Origin: Negativibacillus sp.
GTDB taxonomy: Bacteria > Bacillota > Clostridia > Oscillospirales > Ruminococcaceae
Direction of reading: 5' to 3'
NCBI GenBank assembly: GCA_020024325.1
Contig: JAHHTY010000030.1
Coordinates: 1 to 26,202, forward strand
Length of the DNA: 26,202 bases
The position numbers and the translations under genes are program-made. Shown in pieces: positions 8,854 through 16,424 of the stretch (the stretch's first letter is position 1; each line of letters begins with the position of its first letter). The notes under the pieces were generated by a model. The model worked only from the letters and a program-made list of their open reading frames with translations. It had not been told where the DNA came from and did not search any database.

Positions 8854-9052
8854 GGGGAGGGAAAAAAGAATGTCGGAAAAAGTGGTTTTTCACAACACTA
8901 ACAGGCTGATGTGGAAAATTGACAACAACATTTCATTGCTTTTACGAAATCTGTTAAAAAAATTTTCACCAATTATTCCGTATGGTTTAGTATAATAAAA
9001 AATAATATGAGGGAAATTTCGACAAAAACCGGATGCGTTTCCCACAAAACTG

Positions 9053-9061
9053 TGTTATAAT
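9053..9061 (+). promoter_or_regulatory. Candidate extended -10 promoter of the two-component operon
   Basis: TGTTATAAT at 9053-9061 is an extended -10 element (TG, one base, TATAAT). No good -35 is seen at the usual distance, which fits an extended -10 or activator-dependent promoter. The 4-base inverted repeat CACA/TGTG (9043-9054) touches the -10 box and could be a binding site. A second TATAAT at 8991-8996 could be an alternative upstream start. Confidence 0.5.
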
Positions 9062-9108
9062 AAAAGCAAAACGCAGAGCAAGAATGTTAAAATAAAGATT
9101 ACAAATCA

Positions 9109-9189
9109 CAAGACAGGGGGTTCCGCTGCCAAAATGTCTTGATCCCCCTTTAGATGGAAGTATTTGAAAAAGGCAGCGGAGAAATGGAG
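9109..9189 (+). promoter_or_regulatory. Structured leader at the translation start of the response regulator
   Basis: Three sets of arms compete: CAAGACA (9109-9115) with TGTCTTG (9135-9141); AGGGGG (9115-9120) with CCCCCT (9144-9149); and TCCGCTGCC (9122-9130) with GGCAGCGGA (9172-9180), a perfect 9-bp GC-rich stem. The first two exclude each other, while the last two cross as in a pseudoknot. The 3' arm of the 9-bp stem ends 5 bases before the GGAG (9186-9189) used by the likely start codon, so folding could control ribosome access. That it is regulatory is inference. Confidence 0.4.
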
Positions 9190-9195
9190 CAAATT

Positions 9196-9888
9196 ATGAC
9201 AATGGGAAAAATCCTGGTTGCGGACGATGACCAGAATATTGCTGAACTGTTGAGATTGTATTTGGAAAAAGAAGGATATACTGTTGTATTGGCAGCGGAT
9301 GGCGAACAGGCTATTGAGAGATTTAATGCGGAAAATCCGGACATTGTTTTGCTGGACATTATGATGCCAAAGCTGGATGGTTGGCAGGTTTGCAGAGATA
9401 TTCGTAAAAAATCGAACTGCCCGATTATTATGATTACCGCTAAAGGTGAAACTTTTGATAAAGTTTTGGGTCTGGAGTTGGGTGCAGACGACTATGTAGT
9501 AAAGCCATTTGATGCAAAAGAGATTATTGCTCGTATCAAAGCAGTTATGAGAAGAACCGGCAAGACCTCCACCGGCAGTGATACAAAAGAGGTATCCTAT
9601 GATAAGCTTGTCGTTAATATGACAAAATATGAGCTGAAGGTGGACGGCAAGGTTATCGACACCCCACCAAAGGAATTGGAGCTGCTGTATCATCTTGCAA
9701 GCAATCCAAACAGAGTATATACCCGTGACCAGTTGTTAAACGAAGTATGGGGCTTTGAATATTACGGAGATTCCCGAACAGTAGATGTACATGTAAAACG
9801 TCTGCGTGAAAAATTGGAAGGAGTATCCGATAAATGGAGCCTGAAAACGGTTTGGGGCGTCGGATATAAATTTGAAGTAAAGGAATAG
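9196..9888 (+). CDS. Response regulator, OmpR/PhoB family
   Basis: This 230-residue DNA-binding response regulator has an N-terminal receiver domain (about 4-118) with the acidic pair D11/D12, phospho-acceptor D54 in VLLDIMMP, T81 and K103 in VVKPFD. The C-terminal winged-helix domain (about 132-228) has TPPKELELLYHLASN, RTVDVHVKRLREK and the terminal TVWGVGYKFE typical of OmpR/PhoB proteins. I prefer the ATG at 9196, because GGAG is 6 bases before it and the receiver then begins at the usual place. The frame is open to an ATG at 9154, but that has no ribosome site and would add 14 odd residues. It is 82 bases upstream of its cognate kinase, with a terminator between them. Target genes are unknown; HtrA downstream is a candidate. 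Confidence 0.94.
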   Translation: MTMGKILVADDDQNIAELLRLYLEKEGYTVVLAADGEQAIERFNAENPDIVLLDIMMPKLDGWQVCRDIRKKSNCPIIMITAKGETFDKVLGLELGADDYVVKPFDAKEIIARIKAVMRRTGKTSTGSDTKEVSYDKLVVNMTKYELKVDGKVIDTPPKELELLYHLASNPNRVYTRDQLLNEVWGFEYYGDSRTVDVHVKRLREKLEGVSDKWSLKTVWGVGYKFEVKE

Positions 9889-9912
9889 CTCGATTTTGAG
9901 CCGTTCGTTTCG

Positions 9913-9942
9913 AGCCGCTGTAGGGATTTACAGCGGCTTTTT
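9913..9942 (+). terminator. Intrinsic terminator between response regulator and kinase genes
   Basis: AGCCGCTGTA (9913-9922) pairs with TACAGCGGCT (9929-9938) over a GGGATT loop, followed by five T. It lies inside the operon, so most transcripts should stop after the regulator and only a fraction should reach the kinase. Confidence 0.85.
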
Positions 9943-9970
9943 ACTTGCAAAATAAAAGGAGGAAAGAAAT

Positions 9971-11449
9971 ATGCAGCGAAGCCTGTTCCGAAAATATTTT
10001 TCTGTATGCTGTTCTATTGTATTGACCAGTATCATTATTCTTGGAATGATCTTTATGGTGTTTGCAGCACAATATTTTAAGGAAGATAAAATCGGAGGTC
10101 TTGAAAAAAATGCCGAGTATGCCTCTGAACTGACAAAGAATCATCTGGTATCGGTGGATGGGGTATATCAGATTGTAGATTACAAGTCTTCGTTAACAAG
10201 TGCGTGGGGACCAATGGCAAAAGCGATGAATGCAGATATCTATTTGGCAAATCTGTCAGGGGATGTCCTTTTATGTACCCACCGCTCCATGTGCAGTCAT
10301 CAGGTATACGGGATAGATCGTGAAATTATCCAGAAAGTAGAGCAAGATGGGGTCTACACAGAAGTGGGAAAGATGGGGGAAATCTATAAAAGTTCCTATT
10401 ATACCGTTGGTGTTCCGCTCCATTTGCCGGATGGAAGAATAGCAGGCGTGGTATTTGCTTCCAGCTCGGCGCAGGGACTCACCGAGTTTATGGGAGAAAT
10501 TTTTAAAATGTTTCTGCTCAGTGCATTGGTGATGATGGTAGTTACCTTTGCAATGGTTTATGTTGTAACAGGAAATCTGGTGCGTCCTTTGCAAGATATG
10601 CTAAAAGCAACCGAATCATTTGCAAAAGGTGATTTTACATCAAGGGTGCCGGTAAGCGAGAGGGACGAAATTGGGAAACTTTCGATGGCATTTAACAATA
10701 TGGCGGCAAGTTTGGCACAGCAGGAAACGGTGCGTCGATCCTTTATTGCAAATGTATCACACGAACTGAAAACTCCAATGACAAGTATAGCAGGCTTTAT
10801 TGACGGTATCCTGGATGGAACCATTCCGCCTGAAAAAGAACGACATTACCTGATGATTGTTTCCGATGAAGTAAAGCGATTATCCCGTTTGGTGCGTTCA
10901 ATGTTAAACATTGCAAAAATTGAAGCAGGTGAAATGAAATTAAAACCAACGGTATTTGATATCAATGAAGTTGTATTGTCCAGTATCTTTACTTTTGAAC
11001 AGACCATAGATAATAAAAATCTTGAAATAAAAGGACTGGATGCGGGTAAAATAATGGTGGAAGCAGATGAGGACTTGATTCATCAGGTGGTTTATAATCT
11101 GCTGGAAAATGCCGTAAAATTTGTTAACGAGGGCGGTTACATCGAGGTCAGCTATGTTGTGGAGTCCAAGAGAACTTATATCAACATCAAAAATTCGGGC
11201 GATGGTATCCCGAAAGATGAAATTTCCAAAGTGTTTGACCGTTTCTACAAGACAGACCGCTCAAGAAGCATTGACAAGACAGGGGTAGGTCTTGGATTAC
11301 ACATTGTGCGTTCTATTGTTAACCTGCACCAGGGAGAAGTTATTGTCAGAAGTGTTGAAGGAGAGTACTGCGAATTCAGCTTCTCGGTGGAAACAGCACC
11401 CAAGGCTTTATCCAAACAGTCCAAGCCAACTTCAGTGCAGGAAGTATAG
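9971..11449 (+). CDS. Membrane sensor histidine kinase (HAMP-HisKA-HATPase)
   Basis: This 492-residue kinase is the partner of the upstream response regulator. Transmembrane helix 1 spans about 11-34 and helix 2 about 178-200; they flank an extracytoplasmic sensor region (35-177) with C102-x5-C108 in LCTHRSMCSH. A HAMP linker follows (about 201-253, with VRPLQDM and RDEIGKL). The dimerisation domain has the phospho-acceptor H264 in FIANVSHELKTPM. The ATP-binding domain shows the N-box (HQVVYNLLENAVKF, N376/N380), the G1 box NSGDGIP (D411), the F-box VFDRFYKTD and the G2 box GVGLGLHIV. AAAGGAGGAAAG precedes the ATG. The architecture resembles the cell-envelope kinases of the WalK/PhoR/BaeS type, but the signal is unknown. 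The paired extracellular cysteines could form a disulfide or bind a ligand (inference). Confidence 0.95.
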   Translation: MQRSLFRKYFSVCCSIVLTSIIILGMIFMVFAAQYFKEDKIGGLEKNAEYASELTKNHLVSVDGVYQIVDYKSSLTSAWGPMAKAMNADIYLANLSGDVLLCTHRSMCSHQVYGIDREIIQKVEQDGVYTEVGKMGEIYKSSYYTVGVPLHLPDGRIAGVVFASSSAQGLTEFMGEIFKMFLLSALVMMVVTFAMVYVVTGNLVRPLQDMLKATESFAKGDFTSRVPVSERDEIGKLSMAFNNMAASLAQQETVRRSFIANVSHELKTPMTSIAGFIDGILDGTIPPEKERHYLMIVSDEVKRLSRLVRSMLNIAKIEAGEMKLKPTVFDINEVVLSSIFTFEQTIDNKNLEIKGLDAGKIMVEADEDLIHQVVYNLLENAVKFVNEGGYIEVSYVVESKRTYINIKNSGDGIPKDEISKVFDRFYKTDRSRSIDKTGVGLGLHIVRSIVNLHQGEVIVRSVEGEYCEFSFSVETAPKALSKQSKPTSVQEV

Positions 11450-11551
11450 GATTCTACAATGATAAGAGCTGTGAAAAAAAGTTCATTATTTGGGTGGAAA
11501 AAAGTGTGAAACAGTTTAATCCTTGTTTCATTTATCGTAATAAATGTCTAG

Positions 11552-11557
11552 TATAAT
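11552..11557 (+). promoter_or_regulatory. Candidate -10 box of htrA
   Basis: A perfect TATAAT lies about 115 bases before the htrA ATG. The -35 is not obvious at 16-18 bases; TTTCATT near 11526-11532 is the closest candidate. The long leader includes AACAGG (about 11576-11581) that could pair with CCTGTT (about 11644-11649). A weak -35 would fit a gene switched on by an activator such as the upstream response regulator; this is inference. Confidence 0.45.
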
Positions 11558-11672
11558 AAATATTGTAATTAAAAAAACAGGTGCGTTGTCGGCATGAGGT
11601 GTTAGAACATGTAGACAGGAAGCGGATAGGTCAGTTTACAAACCCTGTTGGCAGAAGGAGGATTTTTTAAAC

Positions 11673-13337
11673 ATGGATGACAAAAATTTGAATACAAACG
11701 GATTTGAGCCACAAAACAATCAGAACGAACAAAATGCTGCTGAAACTAACAGTAACGAACAGAAACCTGCGGAGGATACAGCCGGATTTTCTTCTCAAAG
11801 CAGCGGATGGGTCTTTTCTAACAAAAATGTTTCGGGAGAAACAAAGGAAGAACCGAAAAAAGAGGGAGGATTTTTCCATAAAGAAGGCAGTCAAAAGACA
11901 GCACAATCTCCAAACGAAGATGGCTGGTATCGTTCCGGTCCGAACAATGGTGAAAGACAGCAGCAGTCAGCATATGACAGCAAGTACAGCTATCAAGTAA
12001 ATTCAAATCACCAGAATCCATATGAGAACCAACAGAGTGCTCAGCAAGCAAAAGCAAACGAGAGCTATAAATGGAACTATGAAGATTATAATAAAGAAAA
12101 ACCAAAACAGTCCCAGACAAAGAATAAAAAGAACAAGGGTCTTAAAGTATTTACCATCATTATGTGTGCAATTCTTTGTGCAGGGGTTGTAAGTTTGGCA
12201 GGTTATGGAACCTATGCTTTGATTGCGGGTCAGAATGGATACCAAAAGAATCAGCAGACAAGTGCAGAGGAAAATAAACCAAGCGGTAACTCGGCACAGC
12301 TTACTTTGAATGATAAACCGGCAGGCAGTTCGGGTGCAGCTGTTGACCTTGCAGAAGGCGAATTGACAATTACTCAGCGTGCGCAGAAAGTGCAGCCTTC
12401 CGCAGTTGGAATTGTTGCTTATGTTCAAAGTTCTCAGAGTATCTTTGGCGGAGAACAAAGCCAGGGTTCCGGCATCATTTTAAGTAAAAACGGTTACATT
12501 GTAACCAACGCACATGTTGTTGCAGGGGCAACCAGCGTTAAAGTTGTGCTGAACGACGACAGCGAATATAATGCCACAATCGTGGGTACAGATGAAAAAA
12601 CAGACCTTGCTGTTTTGAAGGTTGAAGCAGATAACTTAACACCGGCAGAGTTCGGAAATTCTGATCAGCTGGAAATTGGTGAACAGGTTATTACTGTGGG
12701 CAACCCCGGAGGCTTGGAGCTGGCAGGCAGCGTTACCGTTGGTTATGTTTCTGCTTTAAACAGACCGATTACCACAACCACAGGAAACACCATCAATTGT
12801 ATCCAGACGGATGCGGCAATTAACCCAGGTAACTCCGGCGGAGCTTTGGTGAACACCTATGGTCAGGTTATCGGAATCAACTCACAGAAAATTGCAGCTA
12901 CCGAATTTGAAGGTATCGGTTTTGCAATCTCCATCAATGAAGCTCAGCCGATTATCAATGATTTGATTGAGCATGGTTATGTAACCGGCAGAGTAAAAAT
13001 GGGAATTACAATGCAGATACTGGATCAGTTTACAGCTCAGATGAACGGATATGTTCCGGGTGTGGGTGTCGTTTCGGTAGAACAAAACTCTCCTGCATCA
13101 AAAGCAGGTTTGGTTCCTGGAGATATTATTACTGAAATTGACGGCGAAAGCGTTGTTACTCAGGAAAGTCTTGCAAATATTTTGGCAAAACATAAACCGG
13201 GAGATGTGATTACCCTAACGGTTTATCGTCAAAGTCAGAGATATGGAAAAGCTCAGGAGCTGACAGTGAAGATGACCTTAGCAGAAGCAGGTGCTCCGGC
13301 ACAGCAAACTGCACCGGTACAAGGCGGAAATAATTAG
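11673..13337 (+). CDS. htrA: Membrane-anchored HtrA/DegP-type serine protease with PDZ domain
   Basis: This 554-residue S1C protease carries out quality control of exported proteins. Residues 1-157 form a long, hydrophilic, Asn/Gln/Lys-rich cytoplasmic tail of low complexity. One transmembrane helix follows (about 158-184), then a short linker and the trypsin-like domain (about 235-430) with catalytic H281 (TNAHVV), D311 (TDLAVLKV) and S388 (GNSGGAL). The N-terminal side also has QGSGIIL. The PDZ domain lies at about 445-535 (SPASKAGLVPGDIITEIDGE). The triad is complete, so an active enzyme is expected outside the membrane. AGGAGG lies 9 bases before the ATG. It follows a two-component system in the same direction but has its own promoter region and terminator. 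The poorly conserved tail is longer than in most Bacillus homologues. Confidence 0.95.
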   Translation: MDDKNLNTNGFEPQNNQNEQNAAETNSNEQKPAEDTAGFSSQSSGWVFSNKNVSGETKEEPKKEGGFFHKEGSQKTAQSPNEDGWYRSGPNNGERQQQSAYDSKYSYQVNSNHQNPYENQQSAQQAKANESYKWNYEDYNKEKPKQSQTKNKKNKGLKVFTIIMCAILCAGVVSLAGYGTYALIAGQNGYQKNQQTSAEENKPSGNSAQLTLNDKPAGSSGAAVDLAEGELTITQRAQKVQPSAVGIVAYVQSSQSIFGGEQSQGSGIILSKNGYIVTNAHVVAGATSVKVVLNDDSEYNATIVGTDEKTDLAVLKVEADNLTPAEFGNSDQLEIGEQVITVGNPGGLELAGSVTVGYVSALNRPITTTTGNTINCIQTDAAINPGNSGGALVNTYGQVIGINSQKIAATEFEGIGFAISINEAQPIINDLIEHGYVTGRVKMGITMQILDQFTAQMNGYVPGVGVVSVEQNSPASKAGLVPGDIITEIDGESVVTQESLANILAKHKPGDVITLTVYRQSQRYGKAQELTVKMTLAEAGAPAQQTAPVQGGNN

Positions 13338-13352
13338 TTTTTTGAAAGAAGG

Positions 13353-13396
13353 ATAAGAACCCGAAAAGAGATATAACTTTTCGGGTTCTTATTTTC
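13353..13396 (+). terminator. Intrinsic terminator of htrA
   Basis: ATAAGAACCCGAAAAG (13353-13368) pairs perfectly with CTTTTCGGGTTCTTAT (13377-13392), followed by TTTTC. Confidence 0.92.
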
Positions 13397-13505
13397 TCTG
13401 TGCAGGAAGAAAAAAATAAAATTTCAAAGGTTGTCAAAAAATAAACGAATTTTAGTCAAAAATCTGTACAATCTTGGGAAATTCAGAAAGAATGTGAGTG
13501 AAAGA

Positions 13506-13534
13506 TTGATTTTCCTTGTCATGTAAGATATAGT
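13506..13534 (+). promoter_or_regulatory. Promoter of pyk
   Basis: TTGATT (13506-13511) and TATAGT (13529-13534) are 17 bases apart. The leader would be about 80 bases long. Confidence 0.6.
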
Positions 13535-13604
13535 TTAAGAGAAGTCAAACGGGAAATGGCTGTAACTGTGTGATAAATCCGGCCGAATAACCGAGCTGAT
13601 AGTG

Positions 13605-13618
13605 AAAGGAGAAACTCC
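13605..13618 (+). promoter_or_regulatory. pyk ribosome site inside a small hairpin
   Basis: AAAGGAG (13605-13611) is the ribosome site, but GGAG (13608-13611) can pair with CTCC (13615-13618) over an AAA loop just before the ATG. The stem is only 4 bp and probably opens easily, so it could fine-tune rather than block translation. Confidence 0.4.
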
Positions 13619-13620
13619 GC

Positions 13621-15375
13621 ATGAGAAAGACAAAAATTATCTGTACGTTAGGACCAGCAAGTGATTCTGAAGAAGTATTGAGAGAAATGATTAAGGCAGG
13701 CATGAATGTTGCCAGATTCAATTTTTCTCACGGCTCCCATGAAGAACACCAGAAAAAACTGGATGTTATTAAAAAGTTGAGAAAAGAAATGGATGTACCT
13801 CTGGCAACCTTATTGGATACCAAGGGACCGGAAATTCGTTTGGGTCTTTTAAAAGATGGTAAAGCAATGCTGCAGGACGGAGATACTTTTATTTTGACAA
13901 CCGAGGATATTTTGGGTGACAAGACAAGAGTTTCTATTTCTTTTAAAGATTTGCCGAATGATGTAACAGAAGGCGACACAATTTTGATTGATGACGGTCT
14001 GATTGAGCTGAAGGTATGCAAGGTTACAAAGACCGATATTACCTGTACCGTAATGAACGGCGGTAAGATTTCTGACAGAAAAGGTGTCAATGTTCCTAAT
14101 GTTGACCTGTCAATGGAATATTTGAGCGATAAAGACCGTGACGATATTAAGTTTGGTATTGAAGCCGGATTTGATTTTATTGCAGCTTCCTTTGTTCGTT
14201 GTGCACAGGACGTTTTGCAGATTAGGGAAATTTTGGAAAGCAACGGCTGTGACAGCATCAAGATTATTGCCAAGATTGAAAACGCACAAGGTGTAAACAA
14301 TCTGGATGAAATCCTCAGAGTATCTGATGGTATTATGATTGCCCGTGGTGATATGGGTGTTGAAATTCCTCTGGAAGATGTTCCGGTAATCCAAAAAATG
14401 ATTATTCAGCGCGTTTACAGCAGTGGTAAATATGTTATTACCGCAACCCAGATGTTGGATAGCATGATGAACCACCCACGTCCTACCAGAGCAGAAGCAA
14501 CTGACGTTGCAAATGCAATTTACGATGGAACCAGCGTTATCATGCTTTCCGGAGAAACTGCTGCCGGAAAGTACCCTGTTGAATCTGTTAAGACAATGGC
14601 AAAAATTGCAGAGAGAACAGAAAATGATATCAACTATCACCACCGTTTCTTGGAACACAATGCAGACCAGAACAGAGATGTAACCAACGCAATCTCACAC
14701 GCAACATGTTCTGCGGCTTATGACCTGGAAGCAAGTGCGATTATTACGGTTACTCAGTCCGGACAAACTGCAAGAATGATTAGTAAATATCGTCCTGAAA
14801 TGCCAATTATCGGTTGTACAACCCAGATGCCTACCTATCGTCATTTGAGCATGTCTTGGGGCGTAGTTCCTGTACTGTGTGAAGAGCAAAACACCGAGGA
14901 AGCTTTGTTTAACCATGCAATCACCCGTTCTAAAGAATGTAATCTGCTGAAAGACGGTGATTTGATTGTAATTACCGCAGGTGTTCCTCTGGGTATTCCG
15001 GGAACAACAAACTTGCTGAAAGTGCAGACTGTTGGCGATGTTATTTTAAATGGAACCGGTATCGGAGAAGGCAGTGTACAAGCAGGCGTATGTGTTGCAA
15101 AGAGTGAACGTGAAGCAAGAGAAAACTTCCGTGACGGTGACATTTTGGTTATCGACAATACCAGCAATGAATTGTTGGATATCATGAAAAAAGCTTCCGG
15201 TATCATTACCTCCCAGCAGGGCGTAAATTCCCATGCGGCAATTGTTGGTCTGACCTTGAATATTCCGGTTATTATCGGGGCAAAAGATTGTACACAGGTT
15301 ATTCGCAACGGCACATGTATCTTACTGGATGCAGGAAAAGGCATTGTTTGCAATTTGGCAGGACACAGGGAATAA
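13621..15375 (+). CDS. pyk: Pyruvate kinase with C-terminal PEP-utiliser-like domain
   Basis: This 584-residue enzyme makes pyruvate and ATP from phosphoenolpyruvate and ADP in the last step of glycolysis. The barrel domain starts with RKTKIICTLGPAS; R32-F-N-F-S-H-G and DTKGPEIR are the substrate and potassium-site segments. Catalytic K218 and metal ligand E220 are in AKIENAQG, D244 is in ARGDMGVE, and TRAEATDVANA follows. The allosteric C-domain is at about 350-470. Residues about 490-580 form the extra domain related to the phosphohistidine domain of PEP synthase, as in Bacillus-type pyruvate kinases, with H538 in GVNSHAAIVGL. That extra length (584 instead of about 470) is normal for many Firmicutes. 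The sortase gene follows after 47 bases with only a weak hairpin, so some co-transcription is likely. Confidence 0.97.
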   Translation: MRKTKIICTLGPASDSEEVLREMIKAGMNVARFNFSHGSHEEHQKKLDVIKKLRKEMDVPLATLLDTKGPEIRLGLLKDGKAMLQDGDTFILTTEDILGDKTRVSISFKDLPNDVTEGDTILIDDGLIELKVCKVTKTDITCTVMNGGKISDRKGVNVPNVDLSMEYLSDKDRDDIKFGIEAGFDFIAASFVRCAQDVLQIREILESNGCDSIKIIAKIENAQGVNNLDEILRVSDGIMIARGDMGVEIPLEDVPVIQKMIIQRVYSSGKYVITATQMLDSMMNHPRPTRAEATDVANAIYDGTSVIMLSGETAAGKYPVESVKTMAKIAERTENDINYHHRFLEHNADQNRDVTNAISHATCSAAYDLEASAIITVTQSGQTARMISKYRPEMPIIGCTTQMPTYRHLSMSWGVVPVLCEEQNTEEALFNHAITRSKECNLLKDGDLIVITAGVPLGIPGTTNLLKVQTVGDVILNGTGIGEGSVQAGVCVAKSEREARENFRDGDILVIDNTSNELLDIMKKASGIITSQQGVNSHAAIVGLTLNIPVIIGAKDCTQVIRNGTCILLDAGKGIVCNLAGHRE

Positions 15376-15385
15376 ATTCCCTTTT
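15367..15385 (+). terminator. Weak hairpin at the pyk stop codon
   Basis: AGGGAA (15367-15372) pairs with TTCCCT (15377-15382) over a TAAA loop that contains the pyk stop, followed by TTTC. CCCTTT (15379-15384) can instead pair with AAAGGG (15401-15406), which overlaps the sortase ribosome site. This may be a leaky terminator or a switch; both stems are only 6 bp. Confidence 0.35.
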
Positions 15386-15422
15386 CTGTCAGTGATATGG
15401 AAAGGGGAGTTTTAAGATAAAG

Positions 15423-16313
15423 ATGTGGAATAAAATTCTGGCGCTTTTTTTAACAGCAATTCTTGTTTTGTCGGTATCAGCTTGTGGAAAAAAAGAAGAA
15501 GAACCCCCACAGCAGTCGATAGAACCAACCCAGGATACTGAGGAGTTGCCCACAGACCAGCAACAAGAACAGAAAGCACCGATAGCACAGGGCCCCTCTT
15601 TTCAAAAGCAAATTCGGGAAGCACGCAAACAGAATGAAGATATTGTTGGTTGGTTGAAGATTGATGACATCAAAGTTGATGCAGCGGTTGTTCAGGCAGA
15701 AAATAATAAACAGTATCAACGTCAAAATGAATGGAAGCAGTACAGTTGGACAGGAAGCTATTTTGCTGATTATGAATGTAAACTCAGCGACAGGGAGCAG
15801 ATGTCTAAAAATACTGTAATCTACGGGCATAATGTCCATTTTGACGATAACAAGGATGGAGAACGCTTTAGCCAGTTGTTCCACTTTACTGATCTTGAAT
15901 TTGCAAAAACACACCCATATATCTATTTTTCTGTTTATGACCCCAATGCTCCGGAAGACTCTGAGGAAAGTTCAAAAAATGATATGGTATGGCAAATCTT
16001 TTCGGTTTTCTATACCACGACGGATTTCAACTATATCCAAATCAATCAAGATTTCAAAAATCCTGATAAAGGGCAGATCAGCGATGCTCAGTTAATGAAT
16101 ATTATTACTGAAGCACAGCAGCGCTCAGAGTTTATCTATGATGTTCCGGTAACTGCAAAGGATAAAATCTTAACTCTTTCTACCTGCTCATATAAATATG
16201 GCAAGAGGGATGATGTTCGCTTTGTGGTGATGGCAAAACTGTTGGAGCCTGATGAGGTATTAATAAAAACAGCCTCTATTACAGAAAACATTGCAAAGAA
16301 AACAGTAGAATAA
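15423..16313 (+). CDS. srtB: Class B-type sortase with lipoprotein signal
   Basis: This 296-residue protein belongs to the sortase B family, cysteine transpeptidases that attach sorted proteins to the cell wall. The catalytic set is complete: H136 in VIYGHNV, C255 in LSTCSY and R266 in DVRFVV. The large insertion between them (about 155-250, including a helix near 222-238) and the N-terminal NEDIVGWLKIDD segment fit class B. Unusually, the N-terminus is a lipoprotein signal: basic start, hydrophobic stretch 5-19 and S-V-S-A-C with the cysteine at 21, followed by a Glu/Pro/Gln-rich spacer (22-60). Most sortases use a transmembrane anchor instead. GGGGAG lies 13 bases before the ATG, which is long. 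No gene in the window carries an obvious sorting signal, so the substrate must be elsewhere. Confidence 0.92.
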   Translation: MWNKILALFLTAILVLSVSACGKKEEEPPQQSIEPTQDTEELPTDQQQEQKAPIAQGPSFQKQIREARKQNEDIVGWLKIDDIKVDAAVVQAENNKQYQRQNEWKQYSWTGSYFADYECKLSDREQMSKNTVIYGHNVHFDDNKDGERFSQLFHFTDLEFAKTHPYIYFSVYDPNAPEDSEESSKNDMVWQIFSVFYTTTDFNYIQINQDFKNPDKGQISDAQLMNIITEAQQRSEFIYDVPVTAKDKILTLSTCSYKYGKRDDVRFVVMAKLLEPDEVLIKTASITENIAKKTVE

Positions 16314-16318
16314 ATAAT

Positions 16319-16358
16319 AAAAAGCAAACAGTATCAATTTAGATACTGTTTGCTTTTT
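16319..16358 (+). terminator. Intrinsic terminator of srtB
   Basis: A perfect 17-bp stem (AAAAAGCAAACAGTATC at 16319-16335, with its complement at 16342-16358) has a six-base loop and a U-rich 3' arm ending in TTTTT. Confidence 0.92.
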
Positions 16359-16377
16359 GCTTATATCCTGACTTTAG

Positions 16378-16416
16378 AAAAACAGACCTGTGCGACAAGT
16401 CACACAGGTCTGTTTT
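16378..16416 (-). terminator. Intrinsic terminator of the DUF1858 gene (possibly two-way)
   Basis: AAAACAGACCTGTG (16379-16392) pairs with CACAGGTCTGTTTT (16403-16416). Read on the - strand it ends in TTTTTC and lies 8 bases after the stop of the small DUF1858 gene. On the + strand it is followed by ATGTTTTATT and could back up the srtB terminator. Confidence 0.85.
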
Positions 16417-16424
16417 ATGTTTTA

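Larger units (their letters stand above)
8854..9195. other. Intergenic region between divergent ychF and the response regulator
   Basis: This interval of about 340 bases holds the start region for the two-component operon. TATAAT occurs twice on the + strand (8991-8996 and 9056-9061). A short + strand frame of 41 codons (8870-8995) has GGGGAGG 10 bases before its ATG, but has no recognisable motifs and no clear promoter, so I do not call it a gene. From 9109 to 9189 the sequence is rich in GC arms that can pair (separate entry). Confidence 0.4.

Noticed and set aside
8870..8995. A 41-codon + strand frame with GGGGAGG 10 bases before its ATG
   Set aside because: No promoter, no motif, and its ribosome-like sequence overlaps the -35 of the ychF promoter on the other strand. 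A tiny gene is possible but not supported.
9154..9195. An earlier start for the response regulator at 9154
   Set aside because: No ribosome site before it, and it adds 14 residues not expected for this family; the ATG at 9196 has GGAG at a good distance.
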